Assembly (NCBI GenBank): GCA_034766995.1
Contig: CM068313.1
Span: 14,952,512-15,016,511 of the forward strand
Source: Acanthacorydalis orientalis
Taxonomy: Eukaryota; Arthropoda; Insecta; Megaloptera; Corydalidae
Direction: 5' to 3'
Length of the DNA stretch: 64,000 nucleotides
Shown here: positions 63,982-64,000 of the stretch, one piece after another
Layout: each line of letters begins with the position of its first letter
Position numbering within the stretch: position 1 is the first letter of the stretch
Translations under genes and position numbers: made by a program
The notes under the pieces: model-generated
Seen by the model: only the letters and a program-made list of their open reading frames with translations
Databases searched by the model: none
Told to the model about the DNA's origin: nothing

Positions 63982-64000
63982 TATATTCTCCTTTTTACAC

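Larger units (their letters stand above)
61780..64000. other. Stretch without a recognised gene
   Basis: AT-rich DNA with microsatellites and the CACTGGT cluster at 62.45 kb. No coding sequence or complete mobile element was recognised. Confidence 0.5.

Overview
The window looks like nuclear DNA from an AT-rich insect, most likely a hymenopteran such as a bee or ant. The reasons are the very high A+T content, dozens of long (TA)n tracts, short exons split by consensus GT-AG introns, many mariner and hAT transposon remnants, and no bacterial-style gene packing. The species cannot be named from sequence alone.

The only cellular gene recognised with confidence is on the minus strand. It is an insect homologue of follistatin-like protein 5 (FSTL5/FSTL4 family). 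Fourteen coding exons can be joined between 22438 and 132; every junction has GT-AG sites and all reading phases agree (2149 nt, about 716 codons). In order they encode a Ser/Thr-rich linker, a follistatin/Kazal domain, a second Thr-rich linker, an acidic linker, two EF-hands, two Ig domains, and the start of the C-terminal propeller-like region. Both ends are missing: the 3' end runs off at position 1, and the exon(s) with start codon and signal peptide lie upstream and were not found.

The rest is intron or upstream non-coding DNA with decayed mobile elements. The commonest is a mariner family with TTAGGTTGGT ends (eight copies at about 7.7, 10.0, 16.4, 27.7, 46.3, 47.3, 54.2 and 56.0 kb). 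Most full-length copies are about 520-580 bp and keep only the N-terminal DNA-binding half of the transposase. Other mariner groups lie at 18.4 and 28.3 kb (a related pair), 29.3, 49.1, 51.8 and 57.8 kb. There are two hAT remnants (4.2 and 31.2 kb), two Helitron-like 3' ends (37.6 and 43.8 kb), non-LTR retrotransposon pieces (23.5 kb and possibly 12.4 kb), a pogo/Tigger-like MITE (57.4 kb) and a decayed repeat-type ORF at 61 kb.

Islands with more G+C at 30.4-30.9, 33.1-33.5, 34.8-35.4, 39.6-40.0, 42.6-43.3 and 58.9-59.7 kb contain no recognisable protein gene and are the best candidates for promoter, 5' exon or enhancer sequence. No tRNA, rRNA or CRISPR array was seen. I found no clear new biological system. 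The most distinctive signals are the amplified mariner derivative that keeps only the DNA-binding domain, and the FSTL5 gene model.
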